DNA of 37,407 nt from Gammaproteobacteria bacterium (lineage in GTDB: Bacteria > Pseudomonadota > Gammaproteobacteria > Nevskiales > Nevskiaceae), in NCBI GenBank assembly GCA_026398875.1, contig JAPLSB010000020.1, forward strand, positions 1 to 37,407, given 5' to 3'. Both the position numbers and the translations under genes were made by a program. Shown piece after piece: positions 25,051-32,963 of the stretch (its first letter is position 1; every line of letters begins with the position of its first letter). The notes beneath the pieces are model-generated. The model worked only from the letters and a program-made list of their open reading frames with translations. It had not been told where the DNA came from and ran no database searches.

Positions 25051-26300
25051 TTCGCGGCACCGTCGGCCGGCTTGGCGATGCGTATCTGGTCGCCGTCCTT
25101 GAGCTTCGGCAGATCGCCGATCACCACACGGTCGCCGGGATTCAGGCCGGCGATCACCGTCTGGTCCGCACCATTCTTCGCACCCAGCTTCACGGCGCGG
25201 CGCTCGACGATGTCGCCCTTCAGCAGGAACACCGCACCTTTTTCGCCGCTGCCGAGCACGGCGGCTGCCGGCACGATCACGCCGGTCGGGGCCGCGGCAC
25301 CAGCGGCCGGCGCATCGCTGAGGAACGACACGCGGGCGCCCATTTCCGGCAGTACGCGGTCATCGCGTTCCTTGAACGCCACGCGGACCTTGACCGTTGC
25401 CTTGGTGCGATCGGCCGTCGGAATCACTGCGATCACCGAGGCCGGAATGCTCCAGTCCGGGTAGGCGTTCAGCTTGATGATCGCCGGCTGCCCGGACTTG
25501 ACGCGATTGATGAAGTTTTCGTTGACGTCGACCTCGACTTCCAGCGAATCCATGTCGACGACCGTGCCGATACCGGTGCGCGTGAAGCCGCCGCCGGCCG
25601 ACAGCGGCGACACGATTTCGCCGACCTGTGCTGCCTTCACGGTGATCACGCCGGCAAACGGCGCGCGTACTGTGGTGTCATCGAAGCTGCGCTGCGCGAC
25701 ATCGACGGCCCGTGCCGCGACGGCTGCGTTGCGTTCGGCAGTGGTCAGGCTGGCGCGCAAGCTGTCGAGCGTGGTCTGCGCCGTATCCAGCTCGGCGACG
25801 CTGATGAACTTCTGCTCGACCAGGCCCTTGCGGCGCACCACGTCGCGCTCGGCATTGGCGACATTGACCCTGACCTGCGCCGCCTGCGCCTTCGCGGCAT
25901 CGAATTGCGCGCGGCTCTGCTCCAGCGAAGCACGGATGTTGGTGTCATCGAGCCGGGCGACGATCTGGTTGGCCTCGACCCGCGAGCCTTCCTCGATCAG
26001 CACTTCGGTGACCAGGCCAGTGATCTTCGACGAGACGGTGGCGGCTCGTCGCGCAACCACGTAGCCCGCTGCATCGAGCAGCGAGCCGCCGGCCGGGCCA
26101 CCGCTGGACGCCGGCCGCGCCGTGGCCACGGTCACCGCCATGCCGGGTGGCGGCTTCAGGTACAGCCAGGCGCCAGTGCCGATCAGGGCCAGCACAACAA
26201 CGGCGATCAGCCACTTCAGCCACGGCCGACCCTCGTCATCGGGGTCGTCCTGACTGCGGTCGATCTTCAGCTGATTCAGGAGTGCTGCGCGGTCGTCCAT
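25047..26300 (-). CDS. Membrane-fusion (HlyD/MacA-type) efflux adaptor
   Basis: 417 aa from ATG 26300; an in-frame extension to 26369 has no family features. One membrane anchor lies at about 29-48 (LKWLIAVVVLALIGTGAWLYL). The lipoyl halves are AAGYVVARRAATVSSKITGLVTEVLIEEGSRV and TTVRAPFAGVITVKAAQVGEIV. An alpha-hairpin lies between them (LEQSRAQFDAAKAQ...ERNAAVAARAV), then beta-barrel and membrane-proximal domains. It bridges an inner-membrane ABC transporter to an outer-membrane channel, which is not encoded here. First gene of the leftward operon, with the thioredoxin-like gene overlapping its stop. MacA-like by context; RND adaptors share the fold but no RND pump is beside it. Confidence 0.92.
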   Translation of the reverse strand: MDDRAALLNQLKIDRSQDDPDDEGRPWLKWLIAVVVLALIGTGAWLYLKPPPGMAVTVATARPASSGGPAGGSLLDAAGYVVARRAATVSSKITGLVTEVLIEEGSRVEANQIVARLDDTNIRASLEQSRAQFDAAKAQAAQVRVNVANAERDVVRRKGLVEQKFISVAELDTAQTTLDSLRASLTTAERNAAVAARAVDVAQRSFDDTTVRAPFAGVITVKAAQVGEIVSPLSAGGGFTRTGIGTVVDMDSLEVEVDVNENFINRVKSGQPAIIKLNAYPDWSIPASVIAVIPTADRTKATVKVRVAFKERDDRVLPEMGARVSFLSDAPAAGAAAPTGVIVPAAAVLGSGEKGAVFLLKGDIVERRAVKLGAKNGADQTVIAGLNPGDRVVIGDLPKLKDGDQIRIAKPADGAAN

Positions 26301-26420
26301 CGGAAGGCAGGGGAAGATCGAAAGGTTTGCCGTGGAGCATAGCGGCAAGCCGGGTCGCGACGGTTGCACGACCGTTTCGATACGGCCGGCGCGTCCTTGC
26401 GCCGGCCTCCTGCAGCCGAC

Positions 26421-27848
26421 TTACTTGGCCCGCTTCACCCGCACCATCATGCTGGCGTAGCCGCGCACCAGGTTCGACTGCACGCGCTCCGGCTCGCCGA
26501 GCACTTCGATCGTCGAGAAACGCGGCAGCAGCTCTTCCCAGAGGATCTTCAGCTGCAGCTCGGCCAGCCGGTTGCCCATGCAGCGATGCACGCCGTAGCC
26601 GAACGACATGTGCTGGCGAGCGTTGTCGCGGTCGATCAGGAAGGCATCCGGGTTGGCGAACTTGCGTTCGTCGCGGTTGCCGGAGGCGTACCACATCATC
26701 ACCTTGTCACCCTTGCGGATGAACTGGCCGCCCAGCATCGTGTCGCAGGTCGCCATGCGCCGCATGTAGGCCAGCGGCGTCTGCCAGCGGATGATTTCCG
26801 AAACCATGTTCGGGATCAGTCCCGGATCGGCCCGCAGCTTGGCCATTTCTTCCGGGTAGCGGTTCAGCGCCAGCACGCCGGCCGACATCGAATTGCGCGT
26901 CGTGTCGTTGCCGCCGACGATCAGCAGCGCCAGGTTGCCGAGGAACTCCATCGGCCGCTTGACCAGATCCTTGGTGTCGTCATTGCCCTGCATCAGGCTG
27001 ATCAGGTCGAAGCCGGGCTTTTCGCCAGCAGCGCGACGGGCCGCCTTGTCATGCCACAGCCGCGTGAAGTGGCTGGCCATGTCGGCGACGCCGATGAAGG
27101 TCTCGTCGGTATCGGCCGTGCCGCCGGTGGCTTCGGCGCTGCCGGCCGCGAGGTCGGACCAGTAGACGAGCTTGTGGCGCTGCTCGTACGGGAAGTCGAG
27201 CAGCGTCGCCAGCATGCGTGCGGTCAGCTCGATCGACACCGTCGGCACCCAGTCGAACGGCTGGTCTTCCGGCAGGCTGTCGAGCACGTCGCGCACGCGC
27301 GAGCGGATCAGCGCTTCCATGTCCTGCAGGTTCTTCGGCGCCACCACGTCCTGCACGGCCTTGCGCTGGGCGTCGTGACGCGGCGGGTCCATGGCAATGA
27401 ACATTTCCACGCCAAGGCCTTCCGGCGGATCGCCCATGACGATGAACGGCTCGGCCGAGAACACCGCGTGGTTCTTGTCGACGGCGAGGATGTCGTCGTA
27501 GCGGGTCACCGACCAGTACGGGCCGAACGGGCTGTTCGGCTGGTAGTGCACCGGCGCTTCGTCACGCAGGCGCTTGAAGTACGACTGCCACAGCCCCTGC
27601 CGGAACAGGAACGGATTGCTGACGTCGATCTCGGTCAGCGCCAGCTGTTCCACCGGCGGCAGCGGCGTTTCGACCGGCGGCCGCACCGGCGCCTGCTTCA
27701 GCGCGCGCTGCTTGGCCTTCAGGAACAGGTGCGCGCCCTTGATCTGCAGCGGGATCGGAATCGTCGCCTGGGCCTTGGTGATCGCCTGCTCGGCCAGCCG
27801 CCGCAGCGTCGGATTCAGCGTCGTGGGCAACAGGGTTCGAGTATTCAC
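26421..27848 (-). CDS. Cytochrome P450, CYP153 family (terminal alkane/fatty-acid hydroxylase)
   Basis: 475 aa from GTG 27848, which overlaps the ferredoxin stop (GTGA); an upstream in-frame extension would cover the ferredoxin gene. P450 landmarks: I-helix GGNDTTRNS, K-helix ExxR in SEIIRW, and the heme-binding loop FGYGVHRCMGNRLAE with the ligand Cys about 423. HRCMGNRLAELQLKILWEELL and GEPERVQSNLVRGY are strongly reminiscent of CYP153A enzymes, soluble P450s that hydroxylate n-alkanes, fatty acids or cyclic hydrocarbons at the terminal carbon using a ferredoxin and its reductase. The ferredoxin is encoded just upstream; a reductase gene is not in the window. The divergent AraC-type gene is a plausible regulator. 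Confidence 0.93.
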   Translation of the reverse strand: MNTRTLLPTTLNPTLRRLAEQAITKAQATIPIPLQIKGAHLFLKAKQRALKQAPVRPPVETPLPPVEQLALTEIDVSNPFLFRQGLWQSYFKRLRDEAPVHYQPNSPFGPYWSVTRYDDILAVDKNHAVFSAEPFIVMGDPPEGLGVEMFIAMDPPRHDAQRKAVQDVVAPKNLQDMEALIRSRVRDVLDSLPEDQPFDWVPTVSIELTARMLATLLDFPYEQRHKLVYWSDLAAGSAEATGGTADTDETFIGVADMASHFTRLWHDKAARRAAGEKPGFDLISLMQGNDDTKDLVKRPMEFLGNLALLIVGGNDTTRNSMSAGVLALNRYPEEMAKLRADPGLIPNMVSEIIRWQTPLAYMRRMATCDTMLGGQFIRKGDKVMMWYASGNRDERKFANPDAFLIDRDNARQHMSFGYGVHRCMGNRLAELQLKILWEELLPRFSTIEVLGEPERVQSNLVRGYASMMVRVKRAK

Positions 27849-28165
27849 ATCTGGTGCTCGGGCAGGTGGACGCGCAGACCATCGAGCGCGCCGGTGGTCT
27901 GGATCTGGCAGGCGAGGCGCGAGCCGGGCTGCACGTCGGGAGTCAACTCCAGCATCTGCTTTTCCTCGGCGTTGCGCGGGCCGACGGCGGCCAGCCATTC
28001 GCGATCGATGATCACGTGGCAGGTGCCGCAGGCGCAGGCGCCGCCGCAGTCGCCGTCGATTCCCGGCACGCGGTTGTCGCGCGCCAGCTGCATCAGCGAG
28101 GTGCCTTCGGTCAGAGGAATGTCGCGCGACGTGCCGTCGTGCTGGATGAAAGTGATCGTGGCCAT
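27845..28165 (-). CDS. [2Fe-2S] ferredoxin, adrenodoxin type, partner of the P450
   Basis: 106 aa from ATG 28165. The cluster ligands follow the adrenodoxin/putidaredoxin spacing: C40, C46, C49 in DGDCGGACACGTCHV, and C86 in SRLACQI. An extra Cys (C44) lies inside the loop. The N-terminal ITFIQHDGTSRDIPLTEGTSLMQLARDN is typical of the family. It would carry electrons from an NADH- or NADPH-dependent reductase to the CYP153 enzyme, whose gene overlaps its stop codon by four bases, giving tight co-translation. No recognisable strong ribosome site precedes the start; a frame extension to 28249 would cover the promoter region and is rejected. Confidence 0.93.
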   Translation of the reverse strand: MATITFIQHDGTSRDIPLTEGTSLMQLARDNRVPGIDGDCGGACACGTCHVIIDREWLAAVGPRNAEEKQMLELTPDVQPGSRLACQIQTTGALDGLRVHLPEHQM

Positions 28166-28216
28166 GGTGTTATCGGTCTGAATGCCCGGGTGGCGGGCGG
28201 CATGATCTTGTGCTGA

Positions 28217-28229
28217 CGCCATGCTGGCG
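28217..28229. promoter_or_regulatory. Short palindrome in the CYP153/AraC divergent promoter region
   Basis: CGCCA-TGC-TGGCG in the 90-base gap between the ferredoxin start and the AraC-type gene. Its position suits an operator for one or both genes. Five-base arms are short, so chance is a real alternative. Confidence 0.25.
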
Positions 28230-28255
28230 ACTATGTTCCGCCGGCCCATTAACTT

Positions 28256-29305
28256 GTGAGTTCAGCTCAGATGCGTGTTGCCGGTGCCCCGCCGCGTTCA
28301 GACATGCCAGCCCATGTGCTGGCGCAGCTGCTCGATGCGCCGGCGCTGGAAGACGGCGCGGCAGCGCGTTTCCATCAGGTGATCGCTGCGCATGGGCAAA
28401 CGCTGGCGGCGATCGCGCGGGGTGGGGCCCGGGTGCCGCTGCACTGGTTCCACGAGGTCTATCCGGCGCTGGATGCCGAACAGGCGGCGCGGCTCGGCTA
28501 TCTGGCCGGCGAGCAGGCGCGGCTGACCTCGTTCGCTTCGTTGAGCCTGCCGCTGGTCAGCGCCGGATCGGTCGCCGAGGTGCTGCAGCTGCTGACCTTC
28601 ATTCCGCTGATCTCGAACAGCCTGACTGCCCGCTTTGTGACCCGTGGCGAGGATGTCGTGGTGATGCTGACCGCGAACTCCGGCGATCCGGTGCTCGACC
28701 GCTTCCCGGTGTTCTACAGCGCAGCGGCCATGCTGCGGCTGCTGCGCATCCTGGTCGACAGCGATGCGCCGGAGCTGAGCATCCACATCGCCTGGCCGCA
28801 GCCGGATGCGTTTCGCGATCATCCGGAAGTGCAGGCCGGCCGGCTGCAGTTCGATGCGCTGGTGCATCACATCGTCGTGCCGCGGGCGACGCTGGAAGCG
28901 GTCTGCCGGTTCTCCGATCCGCTGGCCTATCAGGCAGCGCTGCGCAGCCTGCAGGCGCAGCTGGCGGATCTGCACAGCACCGACGACATCGTCGCCCGGA
29001 TCAGGCTGCTGCTCGACAGCCCGGCCCAGCTGGTGACGATCGACGATGCGGCGGCGCGTCTGCATGTGTCGGTCAGCACGCTGAAGCGGCGGCTGGCCGA
29101 AGTCGGCACGAACTTTCGGGCGCTGCGCGACGAGGTGCTGAAGGAGCGGGCGCTGATCATGATGACCGACGCCTCGATGACGCTGGAATCGACGGCCAGC
29201 GCGCTCGGCTACAGCGATCTGGCGAATTTTTCGCACGCCTTCAAACGCTGGACCGGCGTGTCGCCGGGCGCGTTTCGCCGGCAGGCGCATGACGCGGCCA
29301 GCTGA
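28256..29305 (+). CDS. AraC-family transcriptional regulator (OruR/AlkR-like architecture)
   Basis: 349 aa from GTG 28256; ATG 28271 is a good alternative. The N-terminal ~240 residues match the AraC-binding domain class found in long AraC regulators (LHWFHEVYPALDAEQAARLGYLAG...SLPLVSAGSVAEVLQLL, RFPVFYSAAAMLRLLRIL). The C-terminal domain has two helix-turn-helix units: VTIDDAAARLHVSVSTLKRRLAEVG and LESTASALGYSDLANFSHAFKRWTGVSPGAFRR. Divergent from the ferredoxin-CYP153 pair with 90 bases between, so it probably activates that pair in response to an alkane or its product. Similar regulators (AlkR type) control alkane hydroxylases elsewhere. The effector is inference. Confidence 0.9.
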   Translation: MSSAQMRVAGAPPRSDMPAHVLAQLLDAPALEDGAAARFHQVIAAHGQTLAAIARGGARVPLHWFHEVYPALDAEQAARLGYLAGEQARLTSFASLSLPLVSAGSVAEVLQLLTFIPLISNSLTARFVTRGEDVVVMLTANSGDPVLDRFPVFYSAAAMLRLLRILVDSDAPELSIHIAWPQPDAFRDHPEVQAGRLQFDALVHHIVVPRATLEAVCRFSDPLAYQAALRSLQAQLADLHSTDDIVARIRLLLDSPAQLVTIDDAAARLHVSVSTLKRRLAEVGTNFRALRDEVLKERALIMMTDASMTLESTASALGYSDLANFSHAFKRWTGVSPGAFRRQAHDAAS

Positions 29306-29402
29306 GTTCGGGCACGCCTGAACGCGGTTTCAAGCCTGTCGCCGCGCTGCAACAATCGGCCCCGACAATGCGCGCGAACCCGAGACAGCGAGGCGCGCGC
29401 AG

Positions 29403-30314
29403 ATGGCACGCAACAGCAGCACCGGCCCGAAGGCGGGCCGCAAGGTGGTCAGCAAGGATGACGCGTCAGGCACCGGCGCCAAGCCGCCGAAGGCCGACAA
29501 GCCGCAGTTCCACTACCGCACGATCTGGCTGTCCGACATCCATCTCGGCACGGCCGGCTGCAAGGCGGAATTCCTTACCGATTTCCTCAAGCGCAACCAC
29601 TGCGAAACGCTGTATCTGGTCGGCGACATCATCGACGGCTGGAAGCTGAAGAAGTCCGGCTGGTACTGGCCGCAGGAACACACCAACGTCATTCGCCGGG
29701 TGCTGACCAAGGCCAAGCGCGATACCCAGGTCATCTACGTGACCGGCAACCACGACGAATTCCTGCGCAAGTTCGTCGACTACCGGCTCGAGATCGGCAA
29801 CATCAAGCTGGTCAACGAAGCGATCCACGAAACCGCCGATGGCCGCCGCCTGCTGGTGCTGCACGGCGACTACTTCGACGTCATCACCCGTTACCACCGC
29901 TGGGTGGCGCTGGCCGGTGACGTGGCCTACGAAACGATGATGAGCGCGAACTACTGGTTCAACCGCGTGCGCGCGATGGCCGGCATGCGCTACTGGAGTC
30001 TGAGCGCGTTCGCCAAGCAGAAGGTCAAGAACGCGGTGTCCATAGTCTCCAGCTTCGAGGAAGCGGTGTCACGCGAGTGCAAGCGCCGCGAACTCGACGG
30101 TGTGGTCTGCGGCCACATCCACCACGCCGAGATCCGCGACATCAACGGCGTGAGCTATCACAACTGCGGCGACTGGGTGGAGTCCTGCACCGCGCTGGCC
30201 GAAGACTTCAACGGCAACATCTCGGTGATCCGCTGGGTCGACATCGACCACCTCAACGAGCGCCCGAACGTGACGCCGCTGCGGTTGCCGCGGGTGGCGA
30301 AGAAGGCGGCGTAG
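29403..30314 (+). CDS. Metallophosphoesterase, UDP-2,3-diacylglucosamine diphosphatase (LpxH)-like
   Basis: 303 aa. A ~35-residue Lys/Gly/Ala-rich N-terminal extension precedes the calcineurin-like core. Metal-binding motifs in order: LSDIHLG (D45, H47), GDIIDGW (D75, D78), GNHDEF (N116, H117), LHGDYFD (H154) and GHIHHAE (H238, H240). The core fits LpxH-related hydrolases, which cut UDP-diacylglucosamine to lipid X in lipid A synthesis. The protein is longer than E. coli LpxH (~240 aa) because of the N-terminal tail and a helical insert (about 165-222, with YETMMSANYWFNRVR and KQKVKNAVSIVSSFEE). Such longer homologues are common and some are not the main LpxH, so no gene name is assigned. Confidence 0.88.
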   Translation: MARNSSTGPKAGRKVVSKDDASGTGAKPPKADKPQFHYRTIWLSDIHLGTAGCKAEFLTDFLKRNHCETLYLVGDIIDGWKLKKSGWYWPQEHTNVIRRVLTKAKRDTQVIYVTGNHDEFLRKFVDYRLEIGNIKLVNEAIHETADGRRLLVLHGDYFDVITRYHRWVALAGDVAYETMMSANYWFNRVRAMAGMRYWSLSAFAKQKVKNAVSIVSSFEEAVSRECKRRELDGVVCGHIHHAEIRDINGVSYHNCGDWVESCTALAEDFNGNISVIRWVDIDHLNERPNVTPLRLPRVAKKAA

Positions 30315-30426
30315 AGCGGCCTGAGCAGAGGTGCGGGCCAGCCCTGTCGGGTGGTCACCCGGATGACGAGCACGTAACAGCGAAGCCTATCCTCGGGCCA
30401 CGCTCACTCGTCGACCGGAGTACCCA

Positions 30427-30717
30427 ATGCCCGCCCTGATGATTGCCCTCGTCAAGATCAAGGACGCGGCCAAGATGCCGCAGTATTCCGCGGCGGCAGC
30501 GCCCACCATCGTGGCTGCTGGTGGCGTGATCATCGGCCGCGGCAAGCATGTGGAAGCGCTGGCCGGATCGCTGGACCTGAGCGCGGCGCTGATCGCCCGT
30601 TTTCCGTCCGCGGCCGCCGCGCACGACTGGTATCACTCGCCGGCCTATCAGGCGCTGATCTCGCTGCGCGACGAAGCGATGGTGCCGACCTTCTTCGTGC
30701 TCGAAGAGCCGGCCTGA
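30427..30717 (+). CDS. DUF1330 family protein
   Basis: 96 aa with GGAG shortly before ATG 30427. The ferredoxin-like alpha/beta pattern of DUF1330 is clear: PALMIALVKIKDAAKMPQYSAAAAPTI, GGVIIGRGKHVEALAG, and the hallmark ARFPSAAAAHDWYHSPAYQALISLRDEAM, with W and Y in the conserved helix. Members are small dimeric proteins of unknown biochemical role. It stands alone between the phosphoesterase gene and the convergent nitroreductase gene. It is complete and of normal length. Confidence 0.9.
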   Translation: MPALMIALVKIKDAAKMPQYSAAAAPTIVAAGGVIIGRGKHVEALAGSLDLSAALIARFPSAAAAHDWYHSPAYQALISLRDEAMVPTFFVLEEPA

Positions 30718-30765
30718 GTTGGCACACGGGCCGGCTTTCGAGTTTGATTTCGGGCCTGTTCTGCT

Positions 30766-31686
30766 TCAGACCTCGTGGACGAACAGGCTGCGCTCGAAGC
30801 GCAGCTGCGGCCAGAACACGCCGTCCTCGGCGCGTTCGCCGGCGCCGATCACCATGATCGGAAACGCGCCGGCCGGAAGCTTCAGCAGCTTCGACACGCG
30901 CACCTCGTCATAGCCTTCCATCATGCAGCTGTCGTAGCCGTGGGCACGCAGCGCCAGCACCAGGTTTTCGCAGGCCAGCGCCGTGCTCTTGGCGGCCCAC
31001 AGGTCGACTTCCGCCTTGGTGTACGGCCCGCGCGGCACCGGCGCGACGATGCCGCCCGCGGCAATCGCCGCCTTCTTGACCATCGCGAACGAATTCAGCG
31101 GCCCCGGCGTGTACATGTACGGGATCAGCTGGTAATAGCGCTTCACCAGCGGCGGCACGTCCGGCATCGGCCATTCCTTCAGCATCTTGCGAGCGAAGTC
31201 GTGCACACGATCGGTGTGGGCAACGCAGACGATCAGCTCCGACGCGGTCTTCGCCGCCAGCTGGCTCATGCAGGCTTTGACCAGCCTGGCCTTCTTGTCG
31301 GCCGAGCGAACCACGTAGAACGACCAGGGCTGCAGGCCCGATGAGCACGGCGCCAGCATCGCCAGATCGAGGCAGTCGTCGAGCACTTCGCGCGGGATCG
31401 GCTTGGCGGTGAACTTGCGCACCGAACGGCGGCCGGCGACCACGCGGCGGAATGCGTCGATGTCGATCTGCTTCGGCGCCGGCTCGTAGTAACGCGGCTT
31501 GCCGTCGATGACGATGGTGGCCGGGGCAGCACTGCTGGCGGCAGGCGTCTTGCCCGCTGCGCGGCTTGCCGTTTTCGCCGCGCTGGCCTTGGTCTTGGTC
31601 GTGGCCGCAGCAGGTGCGGGTGCAGCCTTCGCAGCCACGCGGCGTGGGCGGGCTTTCGGGGTGGCGGGAGGGGTCGAGTCGGTCAT
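30766..31686 (-). CDS. Nitroreductase-family FMN protein with a histone-like N-terminal tail
   Basis: 306 aa from ATG 31686. Residues ~70-306 are a nitroreductase: RRVVAGRRSVRKFTAKPI (FMN-phosphate contact), LAMLAPCSSGLQPWSFYVV, a long helical middle and LWAAKSTALACENLVLALRAHGYDSCMMEGYDE. These enzymes reduce nitro groups, quinones or enones with NAD(P)H. The first ~57 residues are a separate low-complexity stretch built of Lys/Ala/Pro/Thr (PRRVAAKAAPAP, KTKASAAKTASRAAGK), like the tails of H1-type bacterial DNA-binding proteins. The tail might bind nucleic acid or polyanions; that is inference. The gene is convergent with DUF1330 and divergent from fbp. The physiological substrate is unknown. 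Confidence 0.87.
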   Translation of the reverse strand: MTDSTPPATPKARPRRVAAKAAPAPAAATTKTKASAAKTASRAAGKTPAASSAAPATIVIDGKPRYYEPAPKQIDIDAFRRVVAGRRSVRKFTAKPIPREVLDDCLDLAMLAPCSSGLQPWSFYVVRSADKKARLVKACMSQLAAKTASELIVCVAHTDRVHDFARKMLKEWPMPDVPPLVKRYYQLIPYMYTPGPLNSFAMVKKAAIAAGGIVAPVPRGPYTKAEVDLWAAKSTALACENLVLALRAHGYDSCMMEGYDEVRVSKLLKLPAGAFPIMVIGAGERAEDGVFWPQLRFERSLFVHEV

Positions 31687-31780
31687 GGCGCAGGGAAGGG
31701 GAGTACGGTCAGGCCGCAACTCTAGCGAAGCTGCGCTCACAGGATCTTCCGATCATGACCGGTCGCCGCGCGGCCACAGG

Positions 31781-31786
31781 TAAAAT
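31781..31786 (+). promoter_or_regulatory. Possible -10 box of fbp
   Basis: TAAAAT in a GC-rich setting, 95 bases before the fbp start and between divergent genes. No clear -35. Confidence 0.25.
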
Positions 31787-31881
31787 GCCGGTGCTCACGC
31801 GGCGCTGGCACTGCGGTTGCGGTAGCTGCCGATGCGTAATCCCCCGTCGCCTTCCTTTCCGCTCCCCAAGATCCCAGACAG

Positions 31882-32886
31882 ATGAACGGCATTTCCCTGA
31901 CCCGCTACCTCATCGAGGAGCAGCGCTCCAAGGCCCAGATCGCGCCGGACCTGCGGCTGCTGATCGAAGTCGTTGCCCGCGCGTGCAAGACCATCGCCAT
32001 CGCCGTCGGCAAGGGCGGACTCGGGGACGCGCTCGGCGATGCCGGCACCGGCAACATCCAGGGCGAAGCACAGAAGAAGCTCGACGTGCTGTCGAACGAG
32101 ATCCTGCTTGAAGCCAACGAATGGGGCGGCCATCTGGCCGGTCTGGCGTCGGAGGAAATGGATCACCCGCATCCGATTCCCGGCCAGTACCCGAAGGGCG
32201 GCTACCTACTGCTGTTCGATCCGCTCGACGGCAGCAGCAACATCGACGTCAACGTGTCGGTCGGCACGATCTTTTCGGTGCTGCGCTGCCCCGAAGGCAT
32301 GACCGGTGCAGAGGACGAAGCCTTCCTGCAGCCGGGTACCACGCAGGTCGCCGCCGGCTACTGCGTGTACGGCCCGTCGGCGATCCTGGTGCTGACCTTG
32401 GGCAACGGCACGCACGCGTTCACGCTCGATCGCGAACTCGGCAGCTTCCGGATGACCGGCCGTGACCTGCAGATCCCGGCCGACACCAAGGAATTCTCGA
32501 TCAACGCCTCGAACGCGCGCTTCTGGGAAGCGCCGGTCAAGCGCTATATCAACGAGATGCTCGACGGCAAGGACGGCCCGCGCGGCAAGGACTTCAACAT
32601 GCGCTGGGTCGCTTCGATGGTCGCCGACGTGCACCGTATCGTCACGCGCGGCGGCGTGTTTCTGTACCCGATGGACTCGAAGATGAAGGACAAGGGCGGC
32701 AAGCTGCGCCTGATGTACGAAGCCAACCCGATGGCCTTCATCGTCGAGCAGGCCGGCGGTGCAGCCACCACCGGACGCCAGCGCATTCTCGACATCCAGC
32801 CGTCCGGCCTGCACCAGCGCGTGCCGGTGATTCTCGGCTCGAAGAACGAAGTCGAGCGCGTCACCGGCTATCACGCCGAAGGCTGA
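31882..32886 (+). CDS. fbp: Class I fructose-1,6-bisphosphatase
   Basis: 334 aa, full length. It removes the C1 phosphate from fructose-1,6-bisphosphate in gluconeogenesis. Metal and substrate motifs: SEE at 90-92, [23 protein letters not shown] (D113, D116), [39 protein letters not shown] and [23 protein letters not shown]. These identify class I rather than GlpX-type class II. The start is ATG 31882; the upstream leader is weak in ribosome-site character. It stands alone, with the RlmN-like gene 78 bases downstream on the same strand. Together with the CYP153 and oxo-acid dehydrogenase genes it fits growth on non-sugar carbon, which is inference. Confidence 0.95.
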   Translation: MNGISLTRYLIEEQRSKAQIAPDLRLLIEVVARACKTIAIAVGKGGLGDALGDAGTGNIQGEAQKKLDVLSNEILLEANEWGGHLAGLASEEMDHPHPIPGQYPKGGYLLLFDPLDGSSNIDVNVSVGTIFSVLRCPEGMTGAEDEAFLQPGTTQVAAGYCVYGPSAILVLTLGNGTHAFTLDRELGSFRMTGRDLQIPADTKEFSINASNARFWEAPVKRYINEMLDGKDGPRGKDFNMRWVASMVADVHRIVTRGGVFLYPMDSKMKDKGGKLRLMYEANPMAFIVEQAGGAATTGRQRILDIQPSGLHQRVPVILGSKNEVERVTGYHAEG

Positions 32887-32963
32887 TGGCCTGCGCGGCC
32901 AGCCGGATCGATGGTTGATCCGGCTGGCCTTGAACGTCGCGTGATCGAACGCACCTGCTGACC

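Noticed and set aside
26364..28181. A 605-codon plus-strand frame opposite the P450 and ferredoxin genes
   Set aside because: It covers two genes with perfect cofactor motifs on the minus strand and has His/Arg-rich composition.
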